Origin: Actinomadura cremea
GTDB taxonomy: Bacteria > Actinomycetota > Actinomycetes > Streptosporangiales > Streptosporangiaceae
Direction: 5' to 3'
DNA: 64,000 nucleotides
Assembly: GCF_014648495.1 (NCBI RefSeq)
Contig: NZ_BMRF01000019.1
Coordinates: forward strand, 1 to 64,000
Below are positions 1 to 8,944 of this stretch, piece by piece. The notes beneath the pieces are model-generated. The model did not search any database, was not told the origin of the DNA, and was given only the letters and a program-made list of their open reading frames with translations. How positions within the stretch are numbered: position 1 is the first letter of the stretch; each line of letters begins with the position of its first letter. Both the position numbers and the translations under genes were made by a program.

Positions 1-58
1 ACCCGCCGGCGGCTACCAGGCACCGAGTCTGCCAGCGTGGCTGACCCGGCAGCTCCCA

Positions 59-868
59 TTAGGGCCTGACGACCCCGACGCCGCTGAAGTGCGGGACCTC
101 CGGGTCCCGCCGCCCCGGCGGGTCGGGGCGCCACCGCGAGCACGACACCACGCCCGGCTCCAGCAGCCGCGTCCCGGTGAAGAACCGCTCGATCTCCTCG
201 GGCGACCGCGCCCGGATCGGCGTACCGCCGCGCTCCATCACCTCCGCCACGGCCCGCCGCATCGCCGCGCCGTCCAGCTCGCCGGTCGTCGCGTCGCAGG
301 TGTGCGACAGCACCAGGTGGCTGCCGGGCGCCAGCCGCTCCAGCAGACCGGCGACCAGTGCCTCCGCCTCGCCGTCGTCCATGATGTGGTTCAGCACTCC
401 CAGCAGCATCAGCCCGATCGGACGACCGAGGTCCAGCGTGCGCGACGCGGCCTCCAGCACCGTCCCGATGTCGCGGATGTCGGCCTCGATGTAGTCGCAC
501 GCCCCCTCGGGGCTGCTGCGCAGCAGCGTCCGCGCGTGGGTGAGCACCAGCGGGTCGTTGTCGACGTAGACGATGCGCGACGACGGCGCCACCCGCTGCG
601 CGACGTCATGGGTGTTGTCGACGGTGGGCAGCCCGGCGCCGAGATCCAGGAACTGCCTGATCCCCTGCCGGACCAGGACCCGCACCGCCCGCCCGAGGAA
701 CGCGCGGTCCTGCTTGGCCGACGCGGCGATCACGGGGAGCACCCGCAGGACGGCGTCGCCGGCCTCCCGGTCCGCGGGATAGTTCTCCCTTCCGCCCAGC
801 CAGTAGTCCCAGATCCGGGCCGAGTGCGGCACGCTGGTGTCGATCCCGGGCGGTGGTCCGTTCGGCAT
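59..868 (-). CDS. SAM-dependent methyltransferase (PF04672 family)
   Basis: A 269-residue protein of the actinomycete-specific PF04672 (DUF574) methyltransferase family. Residues 17-29 show the family signature ARIWDYWLGGREN. SAM-binding motif I, FLDLGAGLP, lies at about 73-81, and an acidic motif II (VYVDND) follows near 100. Length matches the family. The ATG at 868 is the only start that keeps the usual short N-terminus. These proteins occur in many copies in actinomycetes and their substrates are generally unknown, so no pathway can be assigned. It stands alone: the next gene on this strand is a decayed remnant. Confidence 0.9.
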   Translation of the reverse strand: MPNGPPPGIDTSVPHSARIWDYWLGGRENYPADREAGDAVLRVLPVIAASAKQDRAFLGRAVRVLVRQGIRQFLDLGAGLPTVDNTHDVAQRVAPSSRIVYVDNDPLVLTHARTLLRSSPEGACDYIEADIRDIGTVLEAASRTLDLGRPIGLMLLGVLNHIMDDGEAEALVAGLLERLAPGSHLVLSHTCDATTGELDGAAMRRAVAEVMERGGTPIRARSPEEIERFFTGTRLLEPGVVSCSRWRPDPPGRRDPEVPHFSGVGVVRP

Positions 869-955
869 GAGACTGCTCCCCTCGTTCCGCTCCCGGCGTG
901 CACCACCGGCCCGGCGCGCGCCGCCCCCACGTTCTTCCCCGTCCCCGGGCAGGTC

Positions 956-1348
956 TCACGAGAGACGAACGGGCGGCGGTCGGCGCCGGGTGAGGCACTG
1001 CGGATAGTCGGTGATCACGCCGTCCACACCGAGCCCCGGCATCGCGCGCATGGCGCCCGGCTCGTCGACCGTCCACACGTTGACGCCCATGCCGAGGGCG
1101 TGGACCCGGTCGACGAGCGCCTGATCGGTCACCTGTGCCGCGGGTTCACGTCGTCCGCCCACGCGCTGAGCGCCACCAGCCCGGCGTCGGTCGGCCGCTC
1201 CGCGTCCAGCACCCCGGACCGGCACCTCGGGAAGCAGCTCGCTGAAGCGCCGGGCGTCCTCCACCACGAACGACTGGACGCCGACCCGCCCCCGCGATTC
1301 GGACGGCATCGTGATCAAGATGCCGAGCCCGGGTGATCCCCCGGCCAA
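956..1348 (-). pseudogene. Glycerophosphodiester phosphodiesterase C-terminal remnant
   Basis: The C-terminal part reads VHALGMGVNVWTVDEP followed by GVDGVITDYP, the end of the GDPD TIM barrel, where the last motif marks the final strand. The catalytic N-terminal half is absent. Within the fragment the natural sequence (GVLDAERPTDAGL, then VALSAWADDVNP) is in a different frame from the flanks: one indel near 1216 and a compensating one near 1140 shift about 75 bases. N-terminal loss plus two frameshifts indicate decay. The frame stays open only because the shifts compensate. Confidence 0.75.
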
Positions 1349-1360
1349 CGCGAGATGTCG

Positions 1361-1903
1361 TCAACGCCACGCGTGGCGGACCTTCACCCGCCCCAGCCCC
1401 ACGGCCCCGGAGATCCGGATCTCCGGACCGCCCGGCCGGGAGCGCCGCCGGGGCCGGTAGAGCGCGTCCTTCCACCCGGCGCGCAGCCCCTCGAGGTCGA
1501 CGACCGCGTCGCGGGGCACCGTGATCCGCGCCCCGCCGGTGCCGAGCCGCAACTCGATGTCGACCACCGGATGCTCGATGACCGCCCGGGACAGGTCCAG
1601 CCGCACCCTCCCGCACGCGGACTCCACCGTGAGGACCCGAGGCACCCGCCACGCGCCCCGCCGCCGGATCCGTCCACTCGCGGCGACGATCGCGGACGCC
1701 GTGCCCGCCCCCTCCTCCGGGAGCGGGGCCAGCGCCGACGCCAGCTCGCCCCGCGTCCCGGCGTTGAGCACCCGGTGCAGAAGCCCGTCCAACTCCTCGT
1801 GGGAGATGCGCCCTCCGGCGTACGCCTCCCGCAGGCGCCGCACGGCGGCGTCGCGCTCGTCCTCGCCGATCCGGTGCTCCGCCCCGCCGGCTCGGGCGTT
1901 CAC
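1361..1903 (-). CDS. DUF1707 domain protein with LiaF-like C-terminus
   Basis: A 180-residue protein. Residues about 8-46 (RIGEDERDAAVRRLREAY, then GGRISHEELDGLL) form the SHOCT-like DUF1707 module. The C-terminal half (about 95-180) is a beta-rich domain resembling the LiaF/YvqF cell-envelope stress domain, ending in alternating hydrophobic strands. I take the GTG at 1903, whose bases overlap the TGA of the upstream permease (GTGA), so translation is coupled to the exporter genes; an upstream in-frame start would lie inside the permease. No membrane segment is evident. DUF1707 proteins are usually membrane- or envelope-associated with unknown function. Confidence 0.8.
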   Translation of the reverse strand: MNARAGGAEHRIGEDERDAAVRRLREAYAGGRISHEELDGLLHRVLNAGTRGELASALAPLPEEGAGTASAIVAASGRIRRRGAWRVPRVLTVESACGRVRLDLSRAVIEHPVVDIELRLGTGGARITVPRDAVVDLEGLRAGWKDALYRPRRRSRPGGPEIRISGAVGLGRVKVRHAWR

Positions 1904-2718
1904 CGTCCCCAGCGCCCGTAGGTGCGGACCGACAGCGGGACGAACACCACCAGCAGCGCCGCCGACCAGAGCAGCACGGCGGCCACCGGATGCGCCAGGG
2001 GCCAGGCCACGTCCCCGGACGGGACGCCCGGATTGCCGAACAGCTCGCGGGCGGCGGCGGTGAGCGCGCTCACCGGGTTCCAGTCGGCCAGGAACCGCAG
2101 CCACGCGGGCATGCCGTCGGTCGGGACGAACGAGTTCGACAGCATCGTGACCGGCAGGAACAGCGGCACAATCTGGTCGGCGACCTGCTCGTTCTTCACG
2201 ACCAGGCCCACGTAGACGCCCACCCAGCCCAGCGCGTACCGCAGCACCACGATGAGCAGGAACGCCTCGGCCGCCGCCAGCGGACCGCGATGCGGCTGCC
2301 AGCCCACCAGCAGGCCCGCGCCCACCATGATGCCGAGGGACAGCAGGCCCGTCAGCAGGTCGGCGCCGGAGTGCCCGAACGGCACCGCCGTGCGCGCCAT
2401 CGGCATGGAGCGGAACCGGTCCATCACGCCGCGGGACGCGTCGGCGGCCACCCGCACCATGACGCCCATCACCGCCGAGAAGGTCACCATCGAGAACAGC
2501 CCGGGCATGAGGTACTCGCGGTAGTCGCCGCCGCCCGGCACCTGGATCGCGCTGCCGAACACGTACCCGAACAGCACCACCATGACGGCCGGGAAGATCA
2601 GCGCGGCGACGAGCTCCCCGGGCTCCTGCCGCACCCGCCCGAGCTCGCGGCCGACGAGGGTCAGCCCGTCGGTGACGGTCCAGCGCAGGCGGCCGCGCGG
2701 CGCCGTGAGGGCGGTCAC
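1900..2718 (-). CDS. ABC-2 type exporter permease, DrrB-like
   Basis: A 272-residue membrane protein of the ABC-2 family with about six hydrophobic segments (near residues 40-58, 75-92, 121-140, 152-172, 183-197 and 246-263). It carries the family stretch NSFVPTDGMPAWLRFLADWN, typical of DrrB-type permeases. It should form the membrane channel for the ATPase encoded immediately upstream. Its GTG start overlaps that gene's TGA (GTGA), so the two are translationally coupled. Cargo is unknown; relatives export anthracyclines and other lipophilic drugs. Confidence 0.9.
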   Translation of the reverse strand: MTALTAPRGRLRWTVTDGLTLVGRELGRVRQEPGELVAALIFPAVMVVLFGYVFGSAIQVPGGGDYREYLMPGLFSMVTFSAVMGVMVRVAADASRGVMDRFRSMPMARTAVPFGHSGADLLTGLLSLGIMVGAGLLVGWQPHRGPLAAAEAFLLIVVLRYALGWVGVYVGLVVKNEQVADQIVPLFLPVTMLSNSFVPTDGMPAWLRFLADWNPVSALTAAARELFGNPGVPSGDVAWPLAHPVAAVLLWSAALLVVFVPLSVRTYGRWGR

Positions 2719-3659
2719 TGGACGGGCTCCCCGCGGTCGGTGAGGCGCAGGAACACCTCGTCGAGGGTGGGGCGGCGCAGGCTCACGTCGGCGGCGGAGA
2801 CCCCGGCGCGGTCGAGCTCGCGGACGATGTCGGCGAGCCGGAGGCCGTCGCCGGGCAGGGCGACGCTGAGCCGGTCGGCGCCCGTCGTCGCGGGGCCGGT
2901 CCCGGCCAGGGCGGTCAGGACGGCCGCCGCCGGACCCAGCGCGCCGGGGTCATCGAGGACGACGTCGAGGCGGTCCCCGATCGTGGCCTTCAGCTCGTCG
3001 GGGGTCCCCGTGGCGATCACCTTCCCGTGGTCGATGACGGCGATGTCGTCGGCGAGCCGGTCCGCCTCGTCCAGGTACTGCGTGGTCAGCAGCACCGTGG
3101 TGCCGTCCGCCACCAGCTCGCGGACGGTGTCCCAGATCTCGCCGCGGCTGCGCGGGTCCAGGCCGGTGGTGGGCTCGTCCAGGAAGAGCACCTCGGGGCG
3201 CAGGACGAGGCTGGCGATCAGGTCGAGGCGGCGCCGCATGCCGCCGGAGTAGCCGGCGACCTGGCGGTCGGCGGCGTCCAGCAGCCCGAACCGTTCGAGC
3301 AGCTCGTCGGCCCGCCGGCGCGCCTCGCGCCGGGACAGGTGGTAGAGCCGCCCGAACATCCGCAGGTTGCCGCGGCCGGTGAGCTTCTCGTCCACCGCGG
3401 CGTACTGGCCCGCGAGCCCGATCCTGGCCCGCACCTCGTCGGCCTCGCGGACGACGTCGTAGCCGGCGATGCGGGCGCGCCCGGCGTCGGGATCGGCCAG
3501 GGTCGCCAGGATGCGCACCGCCGTCGTCTTCCCCGCGCCGTTCGGCCCCAGCACGCCGCAGACCGTCCCTCTCGGGACGCTCAGATCCAGCCCGCGCAGA
3601 GCACGGGTGTCCCCGAAGGCCTTGTGCAGCCCCTCGGCGACCACGATCGGATCCGCCAT
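2715..3659 (-). CDS. ABC exporter ATP-binding protein, DrrA-like
   Basis: A 314-residue ATPase. Walker A GPNGAGKTT is at about residues 38-46; the signature YSGGMRRRL and Walker B VLFLDEPTTGLD follow, with a C-terminal DUF4162-type extension as in daunorubicin-resistance ATPases. The ATG at 3659 is preceded by a good ribosome site (GGAGGGG); the open frame continues far upstream only because GC-rich antisense sequence lacks stops. It forms an operon with the permease and the DUF1707 gene. The divergent TetR regulator and paired GTAC-N3-GTAC sites in the shared promoter suggest drug-induced derepression. Confidence 0.92.
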   Translation of the reverse strand: MADPIVVAEGLHKAFGDTRALRGLDLSVPRGTVCGVLGPNGAGKTTAVRILATLADPDAGRARIAGYDVVREADEVRARIGLAGQYAAVDEKLTGRGNLRMFGRLYHLSRREARRRADELLERFGLLDAADRQVAGYSGGMRRRLDLIASLVLRPEVLFLDEPTTGLDPRSRGEIWDTVRELVADGTTVLLTTQYLDEADRLADDIAVIDHGKVIATGTPDELKATIGDRLDVVLDDPGALGPAAAVLTALAGTGPATTGADRLSVALPGDGLRLADIVRELDRAGVSAADVSLRRPTLDEVFLRLTDRGEPVQ

Positions 3660-3674
3660 GATCCCCTCCATTGG

Positions 3675-3726
3675 GTACCTTGTACGTGGTAACGGCGATG
3701 AGCGTAAGACACTGAGTACTATGTAC
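3675..3726. promoter_or_regulatory. Candidate TetR operators: two GTAC-N3-GTAC sites
   Basis: The exporter/TetR intergenic region contains GTACCTTGTAC at 3675-3685 and GTACTATGTAC at 3716-3726. Both are symmetric (GTAC is its own complement) and the copies start 41 bp apart, close to four helical turns. No other GTAC pair with this spacing is seen in the region. Position between two divergent starts fits an autoregulated TetR operator; binding is an inference. Confidence 0.6.
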
Positions 3727-3746
3727 GCAACCGAGAGGCGGCAGCG

Positions 3747-4667
3747 GTGGCCGACGCCGAGTACGTGAACATCTGGATGCGGCCCGAGCGCCCGGCCCGC
3801 GGGCCGCGGCCGGCCTACAGCCGCGCCCAGATCACCGAGGCCGCGATCCGCATCGCCGACACCGAGGGCCTGGAGGCCGCCACCATGCGGCGGATCGCCG
3901 CCGAGATCGGCGCGGGCGCGATGTCGCTCTACCGGTACGTCCCGAGCCGCGACGACCTGTTCGAGCTCGTGGCCGACCGGGTGCAGGGCGAGATCGACGT
4001 CGAGGGCATGCCCTCCGGCGACTGGCGCGCCGACCTGACGCGCTACGCCGACGGGCTGCGGGCCATGTGGCTGCGCCATCCGTGGATCGCCACCGTGCAC
4101 CGCTCGCTGCCCAGCTTCGGCCCCAACCAGCTGCGCCTGATCGAACACGTGATGGCCGTCCTCGACCCGCACGTCTCCATCGACGAGAGCCTCAGCCTCA
4201 TGTCCATCCTGACCGGGTACGTCGAGAGCGCCGTCCGCGAGGAGATCAGCGGGGCCGAAGAGGTCCGCCGCAGCGGACTCACCGCGGCGGAGTGGATGGC
4301 GCGGAACTCCCCCTACGTCCAGCGGCTGGTGGACAGCGGGGAGTACCCGATCTTCACCAAGATCGTGCTGGAGGCGCGCCAGCCGCACCTCGGCCCCGGC
4401 GACCAGTTCCGGTACGGGCTGGAGCGCGTCCTCGACTGCATGGCCGCCGCCCTTCCGTCACCGGACGAGTCGTCCCCGCTGCGTGACGAAACTTTCGTCA
4501 CGGCGCCCGTCCGTGACGAAACCGCGGACGACTGCTCCCCGGCCGCCGCCGCGTGCCCGGTGTGCGGCGACGCCGTCCCCGAAACCGCGACCGGCCGTCC
4601 CCGCAGGTACTGCTCACGGGCATGCCAGCAGCGCGCGTATCGCACCCGGAAACGAACCGGCGAGTGA
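3747..4667 (+). CDS. TetR-family regulator with C-terminal zinc-ribbon-like tail
   Basis: A 306-residue regulator. The N-terminal helix-turn-helix spans about residues 25-75 (ITEAAIRIADTEGLEAATMR, ending in SLYRYV), followed by a TetR_C-like ligand domain to about 235. An unusual tail has four cysteines, C270, C273, C289 and C293, in the context GRPRRYCSRAC, i.e. C-x2-C-x15-C-x3-C, which could bind one zinc. The GTG at 3747 has GAGAGG upstream. It is divergent from the DrrAB-like exporter and is its likely repressor. The tail resembles one in the coiled-coil protein at 20117-21436. Confidence 0.88.
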   Translation: MADAEYVNIWMRPERPARGPRPAYSRAQITEAAIRIADTEGLEAATMRRIAAEIGAGAMSLYRYVPSRDDLFELVADRVQGEIDVEGMPSGDWRADLTRYADGLRAMWLRHPWIATVHRSLPSFGPNQLRLIEHVMAVLDPHVSIDESLSLMSILTGYVESAVREEISGAEEVRRSGLTAAEWMARNSPYVQRLVDSGEYPIFTKIVLEARQPHLGPGDQFRYGLERVLDCMAAALPSPDESSPLRDETFVTAPVRDETADDCSPAAAACPVCGDAVPETATGRPRRYCSRACQQRAYRTRKRTGE

Positions 4668-4867
4668 CCCTCCGCGCGGCGCTGGGCCCCGGACAAGGCC
4701 ATTCCCCGAGGACGGCGCGGCGCCTGCCGGTCGGGGTTCTCGTCGGTAGGCGACTCGGCTCGCGAGAACGGATTCCCACCGGATTCGCCCTGCGACCGCA
4801 CGGGCCCGTCCGGAGCAAGGATCACGTGGCTGGAAAGGATTGGACGGGGTGACGCCCGAGCTTGTAG

Positions 4868-5668
<801 letters not shown>

Positions 5669-5734
5669 CCATCGGCCGCCCGGACGGCCGCCCGACCCAG
5701 GAGTCCGGGTGGGCGTCCGGGCCCCGGGGCGGTG

Positions 5735-6166
5735 TCACTCGCAGAAGACCCGCACCTTGGCGTCGGGGTCGTCGACGTCGACGGTGAGGTCGTCGAGGTG
5801 CTCGATCAGCTCCTCGATGTGCTGGGGCTTGAGCTCGGTGAGGTCGATCGGCACGCCCGACTTGTCCAACTCCGCGTTGACCTTGGCGAGCGCCTGCGGA
5901 GGGACGAGGCTCGCCAGCCGGACCCCCGCGCGCAGCAGCTGCAACGGCACCCGGATGTTGATGCGGGTCGGTCCGCCGCCACCGGAGTCGTCCTCCGAGC
6001 TCACCACCACGCGCAGGTACTTGGGGCGGGCCTTCGGGCTGGACGCGACTCCCGCCGGCGCCTCGGGCCGTGCTCGAGCGAGGGCGTCGATCAGCCGCTC
6101 GGCCTCGCCAGCGGTGATCCTGCCTTCGGCCAGCATCTGCAGGACCTGGCGGCGCCGCTCGTTCAT
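5735..6166 (-). CDS. SHOCT-like domain protein of the DUF2089 operon
   Basis: A 143-residue soluble protein. Residues 1-30 (RRQVLQMLAEGRITAGEAER, then LIDAL) are the short helical SHOCT/YvlB-type module that often begins envelope-stress proteins. A low-complexity linker and an alpha/beta region (RINIRVPLQLLRAGVRLA) follow, then an acidic C-terminus. It is the last gene of a three-gene operon; 18 bp separate it from the small membrane protein upstream. Neighbouring DUF2089 and SHOCT modules suggest a sensing or stress-response unit, but the role is unknown. Confidence 0.8.
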   Translation of the reverse strand: MNERRRQVLQMLAEGRITAGEAERLIDALARARPEAPAGVASSPKARPKYLRVVVSSEDDSGGGGPTRINIRVPLQLLRAGVRLASLVPPQALAKVNAELDKSGVPIDLTELKPQHIEELIEHLDDLTVDVDDPDAKVRVFCE

Positions 6167-6184
6167 CGCTGCTCTTCCTCCGAC

Positions 6185-6445
6185 TCATCTGACGCTTACC
6201 GGCACGGCCGTCCGGCCCCGCGCAATCTCGATCCGGGTGCCGGGCAGCGCCCACAGCGGCTGCCCGATACCGCGCAGCGCCGCCGCCGGGCTCACCCGGA
6301 CGGCCGGGCATGCGACCAGCCCGGCCGCCACGGCGGGCAGCAGCAACGGCGACAACACCGTCAGGACCGGCACCACGGGCACGTACAGCCGCGTCCGGCG
6401 GCCGTCGCGACGGCGAAGTCCCACCGTCACCAACTGCGGGACCAT
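6185..6445 (-). CDS. Small membrane protein of the DUF2089 operon
   Basis: An 86-residue protein with one hydrophobic stretch near residues 20-45 (VPVVPVLTVLSPLLLPAVAA), preceded by a basic RRRDGRRTR segment, so the N-terminus is probably cytoplasmic. It sits between the DUF2089 regulator and the SHOCT protein. Its ATG overlaps the regulator's TGA by one base (TGATG). Similar small membrane proteins accompany DUF2089 genes in other Gram-positives; function not known. Confidence 0.7.
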   Translation of the reverse strand: MVPQLVTVGLRRRDGRRTRLYVPVVPVLTVLSPLLLPAVAAGLVACPAVRVSPAAALRGIGQPLWALPGTRIEIARGRTAVPVSVR

Positions 6446-6804
6446 CAGGTTCCCTCCAGCTCGGCCAGCGCCTCCTGGGCGCTGATCTCGCCTCGCCGCA
6501 GCCGGTCGACGACGTCGGCGCCGCTGGGCGCCGGGTCGGTGTCGACGAAGTCCAGCTGCCCGGCGATGCGGTTCAGCCGGGATTTCACCGTCGGATAGCT
6601 CACCCCGAAGATCCGCTCCATCTCCTTGATCGAACCGTGCGCCCGCACGAACGCGGCGACGAACACCTGGTCGTCCATGCTGAGCCGAGCCAGTTGCGGC
6701 GGCTCGAAGTCCCCCTCGACCGCGACACCGTTGTCGACCAGCCGGACCCGCTCCACCACGAACGGCCGCCCCTGGGTCAGGTCCGTCAGCTCCTGCCAGT
6801 CCAC
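6445..6804 (-). CDS. DUF2089 family helix-turn-helix protein
   Basis: A 119-residue protein with the DUF2089 core: LSMDDQVFVAAFVRAHGSIK and KEMERIFGVSYPTVKSRLN at about residues 41-80, where GVSYPTVKSRLNRI is the recognition-helix signature. The C-terminal 25 residues (DVVDRLRRGEISAQEALAEL) repeat the SHOCT-like short motif also found in the last gene of the operon. The N-terminal zinc ribbon of longer relatives is missing. It is the first gene of the operon and probably autoregulates it. Confidence 0.85.
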   Translation of the reverse strand: MDWQELTDLTQGRPFVVERVRLVDNGVAVEGDFEPPQLARLSMDDQVFVAAFVRAHGSIKEMERIFGVSYPTVKSRLNRIAGQLDFVDTDPAPSGADVVDRLRRGEISAQEALAELEGT

Positions 6805-6850
6805 CTTCGGCTCCCCCTTGCTCCCAGCGCCACGCTCGCCTTATTTGAAT

Positions 6851-6884
6851 CTTGACTTTCTCAACGCCCTAAAAACCTTAACTT
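6851..6884. promoter_or_regulatory. AT-rich promoter with direct repeats upstream of the DUF2089 operon
   Basis: The 60 bases upstream of the operon are strikingly AT-rich for this genome. They contain two near-identical octamers, CTTGACTT at 6851-6858 and CTTAACTT at 6877-6884, starting 26 bp apart. They are candidate binding sites for the DUF2089 protein or promoter elements; this is inference from position. Confidence 0.4.
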
Positions 6885-6978
6885 CCTCGAGTCGACCTTC
6901 ACCTGAAGGCCGTCGACTCCCCTCGACACCCGAACGAGAACGGCGGCGTTCTCATGGGCGCTCCCCCGAGTCAGGACC

Positions 6979-7818
6979 TCAGAGGGCGTCGAGGACGGTG
7001 CGCACAGCGGCGGCGTAGGCGCCCGGACGGGCGGTGTTGCCATTGTGTCCGCCGGGGAATTCGTGCAGTTCGGTGCCGAGCAGGTCGGCCAGCGCGAAGG
7101 CGCACTTGTTGTCGAACACCATGCGCGGGGTGGTGCGCCCGGCGCCCGGGACGATCCGCGTCGGGGTGCCGGCGAGCGCGGAGACGTCGAGGGTGTCGCC
7201 GATGACCGCGGCGAAGTCGTGCTCGACGAAGAAGTCGAAGTTGCGCACCCGCTGGGAGGTCATGGGCTGCGGCGTGAGGCCGGGTTCCACGTCGCGGTCG
7301 GCGGGGTCGATGCCCAGCACCTCGGCGACCACCCTGAACGTGGCGGCCAGCCCTTCCCGGCGGTGGACCTCCCGGATGTGCGCCAATTCCTGCTCGTGGT
7401 GGGCGCGCTGGTCGGCGGGCAGCAGCGGCGGGGTGACGGGCTCGTGGGCGATGAGCGCGCTGATCTGACCGGGATGGTCGACGGCCACATGGAACCCGAT
7501 CGATGCGCCCAGACTGCACCCGAGCATGAACGCCGGTTGGTCGGTCAGTTCGGCCAGCAGGCGGTGCACGTCGTCGGCGTGCTGAGCCAGGCTCACGCCT
7601 TGGGCGGGGGCGTCCGGAACGCTGCGGGACAGGCCACGGCGGTCGTAGGTCACCACGGTGTAGTCGGCGACGAGCCGGTCGACCAGGTCCTTGCTGCGCC
7701 CGGCGTCTCCCTCGCCGCTCTGGGAGATCAGCAGCATCGGGCCGGTGCCCCGCACCTCGTAGTAGAGCGAGGCGCCGTCAGCCCGGAGCATGCCCGTCCG
7801 CAGGGTGGTGGTGTCCAT
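6979..7818 (-). CDS. Alpha/beta hydrolase
   Basis: A 279-residue alpha/beta-hydrolase fold protein. The nucleophile elbow is GCSLGA with Ser about 102. The oxyanion region is atypical (ISQSGEGD replaces HGxP), and the catalytic His lies in FPGGHNGN near residue 256. It lacks a signal peptide, so is cytoplasmic. It is divergent from a MarR regulator, with inverted repeats in the shared promoter, suggesting induction by the substrate. The substrate cannot be read from the sequence; an esterase or lactonase acting on a xenobiotic is likely. Confidence 0.85.
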   Translation of the reverse strand: MDTTTLRTGMLRADGASLYYEVRGTGPMLLISQSGEGDAGRSKDLVDRLVADYTVVTYDRRGLSRSVPDAPAQGVSLAQHADDVHRLLAELTDQPAFMLGCSLGASIGFHVAVDHPGQISALIAHEPVTPPLLPADQRAHHEQELAHIREVHRREGLAATFRVVAEVLGIDPADRDVEPGLTPQPMTSQRVRNFDFFVEHDFAAVIGDTLDVSALAGTPTRIVPGAGRTTPRMVFDNKCAFALADLLGTELHEFPGGHNGNTARPGAYAAAVRTVLDAL

Positions 7819-7893
7819 CGAAGGTCCTCTCGATCGGGGGCCGGTTCGGCCGTGCGAGACCGACCATAAAACATCAAATTCGATACATCAAAC

Positions 7894-7919
7894 AAGATGC
7901 ATCGAGCCTGATGTATCTT
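7894..7919. promoter_or_regulatory. Candidate MarR operator (GATGNATC half-sites)
   Basis: AAGATGCATC at 7894-7903 and GATGTATCTT at 7910-7919 form an inverted repeat (9 of 10 pairs, 6-base spacer). A third half-site, GATACATC at 7882-7889, pairs with the left arm to give an overlapping inverted repeat. The cluster lies between the divergent hydrolase and MarR starts, directly upstream of the MarR start. Confidence 0.6.
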
Positions 7920-7925
7920 GAGGGC

Positions 7926-8378
7926 ATGGACGCAGTCGAGCTCTTCCTGCTGGGACGGACCCTGATGAAGATCGGCGAGGAGGCCCTGCCCACCGAGGGC
8001 ATCGGCCGGCACTCGACCAGCGTCCGGACCGTGCTGATCGTGGTGAGCGACGTACGCGCTCATCCCGGCAGCGCCGTCGGGCAGATCGCCACCCGCACCG
8101 GCCTTCCACAGAGCGCGGTGTCGGCGGCGGTCGCCCGGCTCCGCGACGCCGGCGCCGTCACCACCGAGCCCGACCCCCGCGACCGGCGCCGCGTCCGCGT
8201 CCACCCCGCATCCCAGCCCTCCGCCAGGGTGGAGGAGGTCAGGTCGAGCCCCATCGACACCGCCCTCGCCACCGCGCTGGACACCGACGATCCGCAGCGG
8301 GTCACCGAGATCGTCAGTCTCCTCGAGGAGCTCGCGCGCCATCTGACCCCGCAGGCCGTCACCCGCCTACGCGGCTAG
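7926..8378 (+). CDS. MarR-family transcriptional regulator
   Basis: A 150-residue winged-helix regulator: helix-turn-helix AVGQIATRTGLPQSAVSAAV at about residues 51-70, and the wing DPRDRRRVRVHP, which is the MarR signature. The ATG at 7926 has GAGGG just upstream; an in-frame ATG at 7911 would overlap the operator palindrome. It is divergent from the alpha/beta hydrolase and probably represses both genes. Confidence 0.85.
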   Translation: MDAVELFLLGRTLMKIGEEALPTEGIGRHSTSVRTVLIVVSDVRAHPGSAVGQIATRTGLPQSAVSAAVARLRDAGAVTTEPDPRDRRRVRVHPASQPSARVEEVRSSPIDTALATALDTDDPQRVTEIVSLLEELARHLTPQAVTRLRG

Positions 8379-8562
8379 CCGCTTCCAACCCGCCGTCGGC
8401 GGCGACCGGCACCCGTCCCCGCTCACCTGGTTCGCGACCTCAGCGCATCGCCAAGCGGCTCGGCGTCCCGGCCCCGGGAACGGGAGCCGGGCACGCCGCG
8501 ACGCCGCGCCGTCGACTTCGTCTCCCGGACCCTCCACCTGATGGACACCTCACCGCTGCCCG

Positions 8563-8793
8563 GAGGGGCAGCGGGTCGCCATCGCCCGCGCACTGGTCAA
8601 CGAGCCACTCGCGGTCTTCGCGGACGAGCCCACCGGGAACCTCGACAGCTCCGCGACCCACGACATCCTTCAACTCGGCGACGAGTTGCGTGCCGCCGGT
8701 CAGACCCCGGTCATGGTCACCCACGATGAACGCGCCGCCGCGCCCGCGGACCGTGCCGCCTTCGTGCGCGACGGAACGCTGGCCGGCGAGACG
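8563..8793 (+). pseudogene. ABC transporter ATPase remnant (LolD/MacB type)
   Basis: A single frame reads GQRVAIARALVNEP, then FADEPTGNLDS, a D-loop and MVTHDERAAAPADR, i.e. the signature-to-switch-histidine half of a lipoprotein-export type ATPase, ending DGTLAGE. The Walker A half is missing: a stop occurs in frame just upstream, and no start codon precedes the homology. Nothing recognisable remains in the roughly 180 bases between the MarR gene and this fragment. Confidence 0.75.
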
Positions 8794-8910
8794 ACGTGCG
8801 TGTCGGCGGGCGCGGCTATCCGGTGGTCGGGATCGCGACAGAGCTCGAATCCCGCGGCCCTCGCCGTGCTCCCGCCCGACCCCCATTGACGTCTTCCGAT
8901 TCGAATCATA

Positions 8911-8935
8911 CATTCATCCAACATCTGTATGAATG
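8911..8935. promoter_or_regulatory. Inverted repeat upstream of the FAD oxidoreductase operon
   Basis: CATTCAT (8911-8917) and ATGAATG (8929-8935) are perfect inverted arms separated by 11 bases, in a short AT-rich island just before the ribosome site. This is a plausible operator for the TetR regulator at the end of the operon. Confidence 0.45.
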
Positions 8936-8944
8936 GAGGCCGGG

